The notes: generated by a model not told the origin, from the sequence alone. Positions 1-8,440 are shown, counted from the first letter of the stretch. The stretch is 64,000 bases of DNA from Acetivibrio sp964564015 (GCA_964564015.1 CAZLZR010000002.1:1-64000), one strand, 5' to 3'. A program made the numbers and translations.

Positions 1-125
1 AAGGTAGTTTATCAATCAATTAATTACCTATAACCGCCAAATATGCGGAAGAACCCAAGATATATATTGCTTTTTGCTATTGAATTGAACATATTTTTCA
101 TAATCGGACTTCTGCTAAAAGGTTT

Positions 126-194
126 GAACACCCCTCATCAAAAATGCACACCCCTAAAGAAAGTGAACACCCCTTGCACCCTTTTGAACACCCT
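126..194. repeat. four direct repeats of GAACACCCC spaced about 20 bp
   Basis: GAACACCCC or a one-to-two-base variant occurs at 126, 146 (GCACACCCC), 165 and 186 (GAACACCCT). The 19-21 bp period is close to two helical turns, so a protein could contact one DNA face at every copy. Regular arrays like this occur at transposon ends (the multiple terminal repeats of IS21-type elements) and as regulator or replication iterons. No transposase lies in the window, so an element would have to lie to the left. A short open frame across the array (43-231) has no ribosome site and is not called. Confidence 0.5.
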
Positions 195-276
195 GGTACA
201 TATTTGCCTCATATTTACAATCCAACTATGAAAATCTAAAGAAAACGAACCCCAATTTCACCCCTAAAAACAACAA

Positions 277-298
277 AAGCCACTGAAATCAGTGACTT
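277..298 (-). terminator. hairpin with T-rich tail in the minus direction
   Basis: Arms AAGCCACTG and CAGTGACTT pair with one mismatch around a 4-nt loop. Read on the minus strand the stem is followed by TTTTGTTGTTTTT, as in an intrinsic terminator. No minus-strand gene feeds it inside 300-800, so its transcript is unclear. Apart from this hairpin and the repeats to its left, 195-531 holds no gene that can be supported. Confidence 0.45.
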
Positions 299-531
299 TG
301 CATTGTATTAAAATTGTAGTTCTTATTTGTCTATAGACTCTGATTTTGATACAAAATAACGGCTATTTTTGTGATTTTATTTACGCTATTTTGTATGCAC
401 CCATCTGAAAGCCTTTGAAATCAGGTTTATTAGCCCTTAGCCCTGAAATATTTTAATATTCATTCATTATTCAATTTTTAAACAAATATTACAATATTAC
501 TAAAGGCATTTATCAAAATTTCCAGAATATC

Positions 532-560
532 TTGATTTTCTTTTTTACTGGTGTTAGAAT
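532..560 (+). promoter_or_regulatory. sigma-A-type promoter for the GTPase-like gene
   Basis: TTGATT (532-537) and TAGAAT (555-560) are separated by exactly 17 bp on the plus strand. Transcription would start near 567 and give a leader of about 230 nt before the gene at 802. Confidence 0.55.
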
Positions 561-801
561 AGATTTACAATTAAAGATGGCAATTGTTGGAGAAACTCGT
601 AATGCAGAGTTGGCATGTTGGTGTCCGCGATGTATTCGAAAGTTCATTCAATAAGGCTTCAGCCGTATGCCTGATGGGGCGTGCATGTCAGACAATCACA
701 ATTAGTGGAAATGTAGTAACCTCCATAAATTTGTGCAGAATTTGGCGTGTCTTTGACAAGAAGCGTCTTTATTTTGTAAAATTTTTTTAGGAGGATTTTT
801 T
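561..801 (+). other. long leader with a doubtful 62-codon open frame
   Basis: This stretch between the promoter and the GTPase-like gene ends in a strong AGGAGG (791-796) that serves the next gene. A frame from ATG 601 to 790 is preceded by TTGGAGAAA and could encode a 62-residue Cys-rich peptide, but the product looks like no family I know and its composition is not convincing. It may be a leader peptide or untranslated RNA. Confidence 0.25.
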
Positions 802-2802
802 ATGTATAAAAACCAGTTAATTACCCTAGGTTATGAGCAAGAAGAAAAAAACTACCCAGCATGTGCAGTAGTCGGAGGGAGCGGGGAAGGAAAAAGTACA
901 CTGATTGCTGGAATGGTGTATCCTGACTTTCAGAGTGGCATGCACCTTTTTGCTGGCAACGGAAATACAACCTCTTGTATGTCAAAAACTTTCATTGCTC
1001 CAACTCTTGATACCGCTGATGTTTTGATAAACAGTATTAAGGATTTAGAAGAAATTAAGGTTGATGTTGGGCGTCATATGAAGGCATCACTAGTTCCTGA
1101 ATTAAAGAATTGCATCTCTAGTAGACCAAAAAACAAATCAGAGCATGACAGCTTTTATATTTCCACTATTAGTAAACGTCTCTCGCCAGCAGATGCTACA
1201 TTTCGAATAGAAAAGCTACTCAGCGGTTACGAAAGTGCCTGGATGCGTTATCAAGAAATTATGACTTCGATTCTTAAATTTGTCGATGAACAAGCAGATG
1301 ATTTATTTAGAAAAAACTATTTTGATCTTTTAAAAACTGACAAGACCGAAGCAAATCGCATGATTGACACCCTTATCGATCAAAAACTATTTCCAGAAAC
1401 AAGCGAGGTAAACAATTCTACCGAGCCTCCGATTACAGTTAATGTGACTGATCTCATCAATGAACTTAGTACATTGATCTATGAAAAGGCGATTGATTGT
1501 CTTCAAAATGCAGGTTTTGAAGTAGATAATATATCTCATACTGCTATTGCCCGTGGTAAAAATGCAACTGAGTTTCAGAATTGTGTACAAGCGGTCACAA
1601 ACTCTCTTAAGGAAAAGGCTCCAAGTGCCGCATGTGTGATTAAAGATATGAAACTGTATGTGCCTGGGCCTGGTCTGCTCCTAAATGGATATTTGAACGA
1701 AACTGCTTATTGTGTATATGACGTTGTAGGATTTGACAATGACGGCTTTGGGAAGATTCCCGAACGAGTTAGAGAGGCTCTGTTGACACCTGTAATGTAC
1801 GATGCCATTATTTATGTTCGCAGTGCAATTTCTATAGATTCTAAAAACAAAGACTATCTAGAGGCAATCCAACAGTCTGTACGGCCAAGCAAACTGATTG
1901 TAGCAATAACCAATCTAGATCGTGCAAATGCTTTCGAGCAAGAAGATGAGCCTACAGCACTTGAAGTTCAGAACCAAATTTCAGAACTTAAAACAAGTAC
2001 GCTTTCCTTGATTGAGTCAGTTATTGGCAGAGACAGCCGTGTTGTTCTTCCTGAAAAACCGGACATCATTTGTTTTGCCAATACTTTACGTAGAAGTCGG
2101 TTGGGTGATGATGCAACAGCATTTTTTGCAACAAATGACCCATACCGCTTGTTACGTACTTCAATAGGTAAAGCATATGTTCAAGTACGTCGCAAAATTA
2201 AAAATCATAACATTGCCCCTGATCAAATAGATAAATTCATAGAACCCAAGGAACCCCTTCAAGTGATTATTGGTCAAACTATTGGTTGCTTGCTTGACTG
2301 CATCAATACCGAATACGGTGAATTACGAGATCGTTCCAGTAGGCTACACCACTGGACAGTAGATGCTATTTTATGGAATCTTTATCGTGGTCGTCCTCAT
2401 GTCTCATATGCTCAGAAATGGGAAAATGTCATTATTCATACTTTTACAGATTTTATAAAAGCTATTATGGATAATCTGACTCCTCAAAAATTTTCGTTAG
2501 GAGTAGAAATTCGTGAAGATTTAGACCGTGTTAAGAATGAGTTCGAATCTAACTTACTTATGGAATTGGATAAAGTATCAAGAAAAATCATTCTTGAAGC
2601 TCCTGACGGTACTGATCCAAGCACTTGCAAGCAGACGATTCTAAAATTATCACACACACCAAAATACAACAAATGGAAAATTTTCGATGATCTTCGTAAG
2701 GCTCTTTTGACTGCAGTCAGTGAACAAAATTACTTAAAATCGCTACTGAATGATGCATTTATCAATGCCAACAAAACTACATATAACCGCCTATTTATGT
2801 AA
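802..2802 (+). CDS. large P-loop GTPase-like protein
   Basis: This 666-residue soluble protein has a perfect Walker A/G1 motif, GGSGEGKST, at residues 25-33. A DVVG sequence at 307-310 fits G3, and TNLD at 370-373 after a hydrophobic strand fits G4. The order and spacing suggest a GTPase with a large helical insertion between G1 and G3, as in dynamin-like or other large GTPases. The family was not identified. An AGGAGG lies 6 nt before ATG 802. The gene is monocistronic and followed by a strong terminator. It lies outside the phage on the opposite strand, so it is probably a host or island gene. Stress or defence roles are possible but not shown. Confidence 0.75.
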   Translation: MYKNQLITLGYEQEEKNYPACAVVGGSGEGKSTLIAGMVYPDFQSGMHLFAGNGNTTSCMSKTFIAPTLDTADVLINSIKDLEEIKVDVGRHMKASLVPELKNCISSRPKNKSEHDSFYISTISKRLSPADATFRIEKLLSGYESAWMRYQEIMTSILKFVDEQADDLFRKNYFDLLKTDKTEANRMIDTLIDQKLFPETSEVNNSTEPPITVNVTDLINELSTLIYEKAIDCLQNAGFEVDNISHTAIARGKNATEFQNCVQAVTNSLKEKAPSAACVIKDMKLYVPGPGLLLNGYLNETAYCVYDVVGFDNDGFGKIPERVREALLTPVMYDAIIYVRSAISIDSKNKDYLEAIQQSVRPSKLIVAITNLDRANAFEQEDEPTALEVQNQISELKTSTLSLIESVIGRDSRVVLPEKPDIICFANTLRRSRLGDDATAFFATNDPYRLLRTSIGKAYVQVRRKIKNHNIAPDQIDKFIEPKEPLQVIIGQTIGCLLDCINTEYGELRDRSSRLHHWTVDAILWNLYRGRPHVSYAQKWENVIIHTFTDFIKAIMDNLTPQKFSLGVEIREDLDRVKNEFESNLLMELDKVSRKIILEAPDGTDPSTCKQTILKLSHTPKYNKWKIFDDLRKALLTAVSEQNYLKSLLNDAFINANKTTYNRLFM

Positions 2803-2807
2803 CATAT

Positions 2808-2851
2808 AAAATGCCACAACCACAGTAATTCAAATGTGGTTGTGGCATTTT
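2808..2851. terminator. strong terminator between convergent genes
   Basis: A perfect 17-bp stem (AAATGCCACAACCACAG-side arm at 2808-2824, complement at 2835-2851) with a 10-nt loop sits 5 nt after the stop at 2802. Flanking A and T runs let it work in both directions, ending the gene at 802 and probably the leftward gene at 2890. Confidence 0.85.
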
Positions 2852-2889
2852 CATTTATTCACGCAATGTTGTATACATAACCTTTATAA

Positions 2890-3393
2890 TCAATCATTAT
2901 AATATTTCAACTCCAATAACTTGTCTGGCAAATTATCAACACCTTTGAATTCCTTTACAACGATTGATCTTATCCGTTCTTTAATTTCCGGCTTCACATA
3001 TGTAATACACATCTGCCACTGGCCACCAATGCTCCTACAGTCATCTTCAATTAGTATATCGGGCATGACTTCTTCAACAATGTCTTTATACTTTTGACCC
3101 TTGTTCCTGTAGTACAATCTTTGCCCAGGAAACTTGTATTTTAAGAGAAGTTCTTTTATTTCAACAACATTCTTTTCCTTTTTGCAGGAAGTCAAATAAA
3201 GTAATTCCGCACCCTGCTGATACCAAGATGTGATTTTGGTTACAGTATTTTTTATAGGAATATATGATGTATGTTTAAAATGCTTAAATATGGATGGAGG
3301 AGTAAGTATGGTTCCTTCTGTAAAAATCAGTACCCGTTCCTTTCCTTCAATTAGATCCTTACCACCAGTGTTGTTAAGTTCAACATACCCCAT
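2890..3393 (-). CDS. HAD-like phosphatase fold protein, degenerate
   Basis: The 167-residue protein has the HAD layout: LIFTEGTI near residue 25 at motif I, LTSC near 68 at motif II, and DILIEDDC near 112 at motif IV. The motif I DxD nucleophile pair is replaced by TEG, so ordinary aspartate phosphatase chemistry is doubtful. The start uses AAGGTGG 11 nt upstream. It lies just beyond the left recombinase, so it probably belongs to the host chromosome next to the integration site, but it could be phage cargo. The HAD relationship is inferred from motif order. Confidence 0.6.
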   Translation of the reverse strand: MGYVELNNTGGKDLIEGKERVLIFTEGTILTPPSIFKHFKHTSYIPIKNTVTKITSWYQQGAELLYLTSCKKEKNVVEIKELLLKYKFPGQRLYYRNKGQKYKDIVEEVMPDILIEDDCRSIGGQWQMCITYVKPEIKERIRSIVVKEFKGVDNLPDKLLELKYYND

Positions 3394-3460
3394 TTCACAT
3401 ACCCACCTTTAATCCAATTCTATAACCTTATTTTAGCACATTTGTGATTTGGGTAAAAGA

Positions 3461-5050
3461 TTACATTGAGCCTTCAACTTCCAACCCATCCTTGAAAATA
3501 AATGTCATTTCATGCTCAGATTTTACAACTACCTTTTCTATAACTGCATTCCAGGTATCCTCGTCAAAGCCTACCAAAAGCTTGTCATTTTGCTCAAGCC
3601 TTTGCATAAACATTTCTATGCTTTCACTCTTTGCACTGCGTTCCAACCGTTTATTATTGATATTTTCCAATCCATGTTTAGCAGACTCATACCGCTGTAC
3701 CAAAGCATTGTATCTTTGGGTATATTCCTGCTGGTCAAGAGCGGAGTTGGCATTTTCGTCAACACACTTACGTAGCATTTCCACCACCACTTCGCTTTCA
3801 CTCTGGAACTTTTCATACTCTCTATCAAGTCCTACGGTATCGGTCAGGGCATTTATAATTTCCCTATACCCCTGAAGCAATTCATCCCTGTTTTCAATAA
3901 GGCTGTTGAAGGCTTCCAGAAATGCTTCTTTTATTTTATCTTCGTAAAGGTGGGGAGTCTGGCACCGCTCCTTGTTTTTAAATTTATTATTGCACTGCCA
4001 TATTGTTCTCCGGTACTTGCTGGTGGAATGCCAGACCTTGCTGCCATAGAAACTTCCACATTCATCGCAGACAATCCTTCCAGAAAAGCAACCTCCACCA
4101 GTCTTGTATCCTTTGACCCCTTTCCTCTTTTTGAGTTCATGCTGAACAAGATCAAATACTTCAGGGGATATAATTGCAGGATGGCTGTTTTCAACATAAT
4201 ATTGAGGAACCTCACCTTCGTTGGCTTTCTTTTTCTTGGTCAGGAAGTCTACAGTGAAACTCTTCTGAAGCATCGCATGTCCTTTATACTTCTCATTTTG
4301 AAGAATGCTTAATACTGTGCTTGGTTGCCAAACTTCTTTATTTGATGGAGTGGGAATTCCTCTGTCTGTCAATTCCCTTGCTATCCCCGGTATGGTTTTA
4401 CCCTCAAGGAACCGCTTGTATATAAGCCTGACAATAAATGCTTCCTTCTCCACGATCTTTGGCAGACCGTCCTCACCCTTTTCATAGCCAAGGAACCTGC
4501 CATAAGGAAGCATCAGTTTTCCGTCTGCAAAACGTTTTCTATGACCCCAAGTAACGTTCTCAGAGATGCTCCGGCTTTCCTCCTGGGCAAGACTTGACAT
4601 GATGGTTATAAGAAGCTCTCCTTTGCTGTCGAGTGTAAAAATATTCTCCTTCTCAAAATAGACCTCCACACCCTTTTCCTTAAGCTGTCTGACTATGGTA
4701 AGGGTGTCCACAGTGTTGCGGGCAAACCTGCTGACCGACTTTGTAATGATAAGGTCAATCCGACCCTCCAAGGCATCTGCAATCATCCTGTTGAACCCAT
4801 CACGCTTTTTGGTACTGGTAGCTGATATACCCTCATCGGAATATACATTTATGAACTCCCAAGCAGGGTTTGATTTGATATGCCTTGTATAATGATCAAC
4901 CTGCGCTTCATAGCTGGTCAACTGCTCATCGTTGTCTGTGGAAACCCTTGCATAGGCTGCAACCCTTTTTCTTGCAACTGCTCCTGTTTGTATAGGAGCA
5001 TACCGTCCTGCTGTTGCAGGAATTACAGTTACCGCTCTTGCTGTCGACAT
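3461..5050 (-). CDS. large serine recombinase (529 aa)
   Basis: The resolvase-type catalytic domain spans residues 28-165, with nucleophile Ser37 in YARVSTDNDEQ and the arginine-bearing SVSRFARNT helix. A recombinase domain follows (about 190-300). A zinc ribbon near 345-385 (IVCDECG and later paired Cys) and a coiled coil (about 410-480) are typical of large serine integrases. GGAGG lies 9 nt before ATG 5050. The start overlaps the upstream recombinase by 22 bp, so the two are translated together. At the phage left edge it is a likely integrase/excisionase for the element. Confidence 0.93.
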   Translation of the reverse strand: MSTARAVTVIPATAGRYAPIQTGAVARKRVAAYARVSTDNDEQLTSYEAQVDHYTRHIKSNPAWEFINVYSDEGISATSTKKRDGFNRMIADALEGRIDLIITKSVSRFARNTVDTLTIVRQLKEKGVEVYFEKENIFTLDSKGELLITIMSSLAQEESRSISENVTWGHRKRFADGKLMLPYGRFLGYEKGEDGLPKIVEKEAFIVRLIYKRFLEGKTIPGIARELTDRGIPTPSNKEVWQPSTVLSILQNEKYKGHAMLQKSFTVDFLTKKKKANEGEVPQYYVENSHPAIISPEVFDLVQHELKKRKGVKGYKTGGGCFSGRIVCDECGSFYGSKVWHSTSKYRRTIWQCNNKFKNKERCQTPHLYEDKIKEAFLEAFNSLIENRDELLQGYREIINALTDTVGLDREYEKFQSESEVVVEMLRKCVDENANSALDQQEYTQRYNALVQRYESAKHGLENINNKRLERSAKSESIEMFMQRLEQNDKLLVGFDEDTWNAVIEKVVVKSEHEMTFIFKDGLEVEGSM

Positions 5051-6357
5051 TGTGCATTCCTCCTCTCATAATACTCCAATGCCTTATTCCTTGCATTATA
5101 CCTTCTCTCGCCATCCCAGCTTTCACTGCGGGATTTGTTCTGCCATTCCTTTTCTACGATATGCCCATCATGAAATATGAAAACAACCACATTGCATTCG
5201 GATACTTGTATTTCTTTTATCTTCAGTTCAAATATTGTTTTATCAAACTCCGAAAGCCCCAGCACCTCCTCCACTAGTAAAGTCAATACTCCATCAGGGA
5301 TTTGTTTTGCATGGCAGGCTTCCTTTCCAAACTTAAGGTAACTGGAGCAATTCCAGTAAACTTTACCTCTGGTAGTTTTGCGTTTAAAGTTCTTTCCGCA
5401 CCTTCCACATACTATCTTTGATGTAAAAGGATAATGCCCGGCTTCCTTTTTTCCTGCATTCAATTCCCTGTTAAAAGCCATTATCTCCTGAGCCTTTTTA
5501 AAAGTGGCTTCGTCAATAATAGGTTGGTGAGTATTTTCGGCATAGTATTTTGGTAGCTCACCTTTGTTTGCAACCAGTGCCTTTGTCAAATGGTCTTGAA
5601 CATATTTTTTCTGAAGCAGGGCATGTCCTGCGTATTTTTCATTTTTTATAATATCTGCAACCCTGTCGGCATTCCATGTGCCGCCCCTCATTGACTGGAT
5701 ACCCATGTCCCTTAGCTTTTTAGCAATGAGGGTACAGCCCTTACCGTTGATATACTCCTCAAATATCATCCTAACAAATTCTGCTTCCCTTGGATTGATT
5801 TCTATTTTACCTTTTTTAATGCTGTATCCGAATATGAACCGAAGGTTTACAATCTCTCCGTCTGCAAACCTTTTCCTTATCCTCCACTTGCAGTTCTCAC
5901 TGACCGATCGGCTTTCTTCTTGTGCAAATGAAGCGAGGATGGTAAGAAGCAATTCACCATCCCCACTGATTGAGTGTATATTTTCTTTTTCAAAATATAC
6001 ATTGATGTTCAGACTCTTAAGTTCTCTTACCGCCTCAAGCATAGTTACTGTATTCCTTGCGAAGCGAGATATTGATTTTGTAATAATTATGTCTATCTTG
6101 CCATTTCTGCAATCATTCATGAGCCTTTGGAACTCAGGCCTGCTTTCCTTGGTGCCTGTCAGCGCCTCGTCCGCATATACCCCCATATACTCCCACCCTG
6201 CATGTTTTTGTATATATTCACTGTAATAACTGATTTGGGATGAGAGCGAATGGAGCATGGCATCCTTTCCGCTTGACACTCTGGCATATGCAGCAACACG
6301 TTTTTTGGCTGGTGCCTTTGGCATCAAAGGCTCTATTTTCTTTATGTTGCGTTGCAT
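5029..6357 (-). CDS. large serine recombinase (442 aa)
   Basis: This is the second member of a tandem pair, with nucleophile Ser28 in YARVSSGK, the SISRFARNT arginine helix and a recombinase domain at about 165-270. A zinc ribbon (KIVCGRCGKNF, later CSSYLKFGKEAC) lies near 335-365. The long C-terminal coiled coil of its partner is mostly absent, so its synapsis behaviour should differ. A G-rich ribosome site (GGGGGGTGG) precedes ATG 6357. Either the two proteins cooperate or one has become redundant. Confidence 0.93.
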   Translation of the reverse strand: MQRNIKKIEPLMPKAPAKKRVAAYARVSSGKDAMLHSLSSQISYYSEYIQKHAGWEYMGVYADEALTGTKESRPEFQRLMNDCRNGKIDIIITKSISRFARNTVTMLEAVRELKSLNINVYFEKENIHSISGDGELLLTILASFAQEESRSVSENCKWRIRKRFADGEIVNLRFIFGYSIKKGKIEINPREAEFVRMIFEEYINGKGCTLIAKKLRDMGIQSMRGGTWNADRVADIIKNEKYAGHALLQKKYVQDHLTKALVANKGELPKYYAENTHQPIIDEATFKKAQEIMAFNRELNAGKKEAGHYPFTSKIVCGRCGKNFKRKTTRGKVYWNCSSYLKFGKEACHAKQIPDGVLTLLVEEVLGLSEFDKTIFELKIKEIQVSECNVVVFIFHDGHIVEKEWQNKSRSESWDGERRYNARNKALEYYERRNAQCRQQER

Positions 6358-6412
6358 GAAACCACCCCCCTCGTAGTACGATGATAACTCTGATTTTAAT
6401 ACAAAGCAACCG

Positions 6413-6568
6413 TTATAATCCGCCTATTAAAGGCTTGTACCTGCTAACCAAAAGACGATTTATCTGTTTAAATTCCTTTTCTGTAATTACTCCATTCAAT
6501 AGCATTGCCTTGGCGATGGAAAGGGATATTCTGTAGTTCTTTTCCCTCTGTAACTGCTCATTATTCAT
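6413..6568 (-). CDS. 51-residue recombinase-linked small protein (SHOCT-like)
   Basis: The reading frame starts MNNEQLQREKNYRI and ends in RYKPLIGGL. The central LNGVITEKEFKQINRLL resembles the short amphipathic SHOCT motif often found at the ends of small oligomerising proteins. Its ATG overlaps the TGA of the upstream Zn-finger gene (ATGA at 6565-6568). It leads directly into the two recombinases, which suggests an accessory factor of the recombinase operon. The function is inferred from position only. Confidence 0.7.
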   Translation of the reverse strand: MNNEQLQREKNYRISLSIAKAMLLNGVITEKEFKQINRLLVSRYKPLIGGL

Positions 6569-6984
6569 GATGCATCACCATCCTTATTAATATTATTGAA
6601 ACGATAATTAATATAACAGCTATGGGAACAGAACTTCCTACCTTTATTACCATAGCTTTCAAAGGTCTTGCCACACCCAGTGCAGCTGATGGTATACCAT
6701 GCTTTCCTGGTTAGCTGACCCTCATTATCCTTCCACCATTTCCTACGGCATTCATCCGAACAGAACTTTGAGGGATGCCCCTTTCTTCCTTGTAGCAAAG
6801 GTCTTCCACACTGCTTGCACTCAGTATGGATTTCACTCCTGCTGCCTTTAACTGCACCTAGGTTGTTCCTTTGGCAATATGATTTTACTGTATTTTCAGA
6901 AACACCAAGGTCTGCTGCTATCCGTTGGTAGCTCATTCCCTGGTGTCTCATTTTGCTTACCTTTTGTTTTTGTTCTAAGTTCAT
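6565..6984 (-). CDS. HTH plus zinc-finger protein, recombinase operon
   Basis: ATG 6984 is chosen because GGGAGG lies 9 nt upstream; a longer frame to 7041 lacks a site. The product (139 aa) starts with a sigma-4-like helix-turn-helix (QRIAADLGVSENTVKSYCQ). Two treble-clef-like Cys clusters follow: CKQCGRP...FCSDECRRKWW and CTGCGKTF...FCSHSC. A clear paralogue lies at 39944-40384 with the same layout, including the C..FCS[DH].C pattern. It is probably a DNA-binding regulator. No biochemical role is known to me. Confidence 0.8.
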   Translation of the reverse strand: MNLEQKQKVSKMRHQGMSYQRIAADLGVSENTVKSYCQRNNLGAVKGSRSEIHTECKQCGRPLLQGRKGHPSKFCSDECRRKWWKDNEGQLTRKAWYTISCTGCGKTFESYGNKGRKFCSHSCYINYRFNNINKDGDAS

Positions 6985-7039
6985 CCTATCAACCTCCCGC
7001 AACACAGGAAAGTAAAAGTTTCCCACCCGAATTTTTGAC

Positions 7040-7073
7040 AAAAAAAAGAGGGGTTCGATTAGAAACCACTCTT
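7040..7073 (-). terminator. intrinsic terminator
   Basis: On the minus strand AAGAGTGGTT pairs with AACCCCTCTT (one mismatch) around a short loop and is followed by eight T residues. It ends transcription of the two small paralogues upstream and separates them from the recombinase operon. Confidence 0.7.
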
Positions 7074-7105
7074 ACAGCTATATGCTGATTGTATTTTTGA
7101 TAAAC

Positions 7106-7360
7106 TTACTTCAACAACAACCTGACCAATTTGACCCCATCCATAAAGCCATCCCTGTAAATCCTGTCTCTTACAATTGCCTCCTGCGAGTTCTGGAGTC
7201 CCTCAAACTCCACAAATATGCCCTGCTGTTCCTCCGTCAGCTTTGCCACCAGCATTTGCTGAACTTCATATGCCCGTATCCGAAGTTCTTTATATGTGCT
7301 GTCATTCTTTAAGATCAGGATGCCAAGCTCCTCAACCCTTCGCTCGGCTGTTTCCTCCAA
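7106..7360 (-). CDS. small acidic phage protein, paralogue A
   Basis: An AGGAGG at 7371-7376 makes the TTG at 7360 the likely start (84 aa). A start at 7384 would place the ribosome site inside the gene. The product is helical and ends in YRDGFMDGVKLVRLLLK. Its neighbour at 7369-7698 shares the pattern R..EELG..L......YK near the start and a [YF]..G..DG.[KR]L ending, so the two are tandem duplicates. The shape resembles the short DUF6809-type proteins of clostridial mobile elements; that match is from memory and tentative. Confidence 0.6.
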   Translation of the reverse strand: MEETAERRVEELGILILKNDSTYKELRIRAYEVQQMLVAKLTEEQQGIFVEFEGLQNSQEAIVRDRIYRDGFMDGVKLVRLLLK

Positions 7361-7368
7361 ATGCTTCT

Positions 7369-7698
7369 TTAATCCTCCTGGCATTGCACTGTACCCACGT
7401 CAAGCATAATCGTACTGTAAAGTCTGAATCCATCTTTGAGACCTTTCATATAAGCAGTCTCGGCAATAGTGATTTCCATTTCACCGCACAAGGAGTTGAG
7501 CCTGTCAAAGAGGATATCGAAATCCCTGTATTCATTAGAATGAACACAAGCCTTGACTTGTTCCTCCTGCATTTCTAATTCAGCATTCACCCTCTTGTAT
7601 TGGGCATCAGCTGAAAGCCAGATGCCCAATTCCTCTGTGACCCGCTTTGATAAGAAATCCCGGAAGGCTTCCTCAAAATTCATAGTAGTGTTTTGCAT
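7369..7698 (-). CDS. small acidic phage protein, paralogue B
   Basis: The 109-residue helical protein (start ATG 7698, GGGAG 9 nt upstream) has KRVTEELGIWLSADAQYKRV and a C-terminal AYMKGLKDGFRL. Both align with the downstream paralogue. It is first in a two-gene unit ending at the terminator at 7040. The function is unknown. Its position between the lysis genes and the recombinases is typical of lysogenic accessory genes. Confidence 0.65.
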   Translation of the reverse strand: MQNTTMNFEEAFRDFLSKRVTEELGIWLSADAQYKRVNAELEMQEEQVKACVHSNEYRDFDILFDRLNSLCGEMEITIAETAYMKGLKDGFRLYSTIMLDVGTVQCQED

Positions 7699-7789
7699 AG
7701 TTTTTGTCTCCCTTCATTTTATATTGAAAGGAAATCAACAAGATGCACTGCAGGATTAATTATAACCCCACACTGCGCCTTTTGTATCA

Positions 7790-7818
7790 TTGTTTTAAAA
7801 TACTTTTTAAAGTATAAT
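7790..7818 (+). promoter_or_regulatory. plus-strand promoter inside the minus-strand phage
   Basis: TTGTTT (7790-7795) and a perfect TATAAT (7813-7818) are separated by 17 bp. It points rightward, against every surrounding gene, and leads straight into the structured stretch at 7826-7911. Confidence 0.6.
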
Positions 7819-7825
7819 GGATACA

Positions 7826-7915
7826 AGGTCGCTGTGGCAGCAAAAACTGCCGGTGTTAGGTAGTTGGGTTACCTGCACTGACTTCCTGGTGTTCGTTGCA
7901 CCCGGAAGTCATGGC
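7826..7915 (+). ncRNA. candidate structured small RNA with three hairpins
   Basis: Downstream of a good promoter, three stem-loops follow one another: GGCAG/CTGCC (7836-7851), AGGTA/TACCT (7858-7874), and a longer TGACTTCC-GGTG stem closed by CACC-GGAAGTCA (7879-7911, one mismatch). No reading frame with a ribosome site lies here. The last stem lacks a clean T-tract, so the 3' end is uncertain. It could equally be a structured leader or antisense RNA for neighbouring minus-strand transcripts. No known family was recognised. Confidence 0.4.
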
Positions 7916-7959
7916 GTCCTTATTAAAATTCCTTTCAGAGCTTTCATTCCTTAGATGGT

Positions 7960-8106
7960 TTAATTCTCCGTCAATCTCTTTAGCAAACTTGATTTACTCC
8001 CATCAGCCAGTGCTTTTCGCAGCTTTAATATGCCTTTCTTACTTTTCATTCTAATCATTTGCCTTAATGTTTCTGCCACTAAAATGTCTACTATTGACTG
8101 TGTCAT
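7960..8106 (-). CDS. 48-residue basic small protein
   Basis: The frame MTQSIVDILVAETL...LLKRLTEN starts at ATG 8106, with AAGGA about 12 nt upstream, and ends TAA at 7960. The product is an amphipathic helix rich in Lys/Arg in its second half (MIRMKSKKGILKLRKAL). It lies between the holin and the small paralogues. Length, composition and a plausible ribosome site favour a real gene, but there is no family match. Confidence 0.45.
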   Translation of the reverse strand: MTQSIVDILVAETLRQMIRMKSKKGILKLRKALADGSKSSLLKRLTEN

Positions 8107-8239
8107 ATTCAAACACCATCCTTACCTGAAATACTCTGTTTATATTGTTTTTACAGCTCATTGTACATGTTAACTCTTAATACGTTGTAAAGCAAGTAAT
8201 AAGTCTATTTGCAGGCTTTAAAATCTGTATTGCCTACAC

Positions 8240-8440
8240 CTAAAATCCGTCCTTGTTGACAGGATTATTAAAGAAGGCAAATGCCGAAAGTACAGCAAAT
8301 ATTAAAGCAGTTAGTTCTTTAAAGCTTTCTTCCGTCAAGCCTATAAAACCGAGCAAACCATAATTTTTTAACAGAAATAGTACTAACGCCACTACTGCAC
8401 CCCATGCAACAGGGCTTCTCCATCTTGATTGTGTACTCAT
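8240..8440 (-). CDS. phage holin
   Basis: This 66-residue membrane protein starts at ATG 8440 with GGGAGGG 8 nt upstream. It has two transmembrane stretches: about residues 10-28 (VAWGAVVALVLFLLKNYGLL) and 42-58 (TALIFAVLSAFAFF). A short loop joins them and the tail is charged. Size, topology and position directly after the amidase match the phi-LC3-type holins that release endolysin at the end of the lytic cycle. Confidence 0.88.
   Translation of the reverse strand: MSTQSRWRSPVAWGAVVALVLFLLKNYGLLGFIGLTEESFKELTALIFAVLSAFAFFNNPVNKDGF

Noticed and set aside
43..231. Open frame across the GAACACCCC repeats
   Set aside because: No ribosome site, repeat-derived composition (repeated NTP/CTP-like codons) and no family resemblance.
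3394..3460. attL core between the HAD-like gene and the recombinase
   Set aside because: No matching short core could be fixed at the right end by eye; serine integrase cores are too short for a confident call.
7836..7911. Resemblance of AGGTAG...GGTTACC to the 3' part of a c-di-GMP-I riboswitch
   Set aside because: The other conserved elements (GCAAAGC-type core and the first stem) are not present, and no gene follows on the plus strand.
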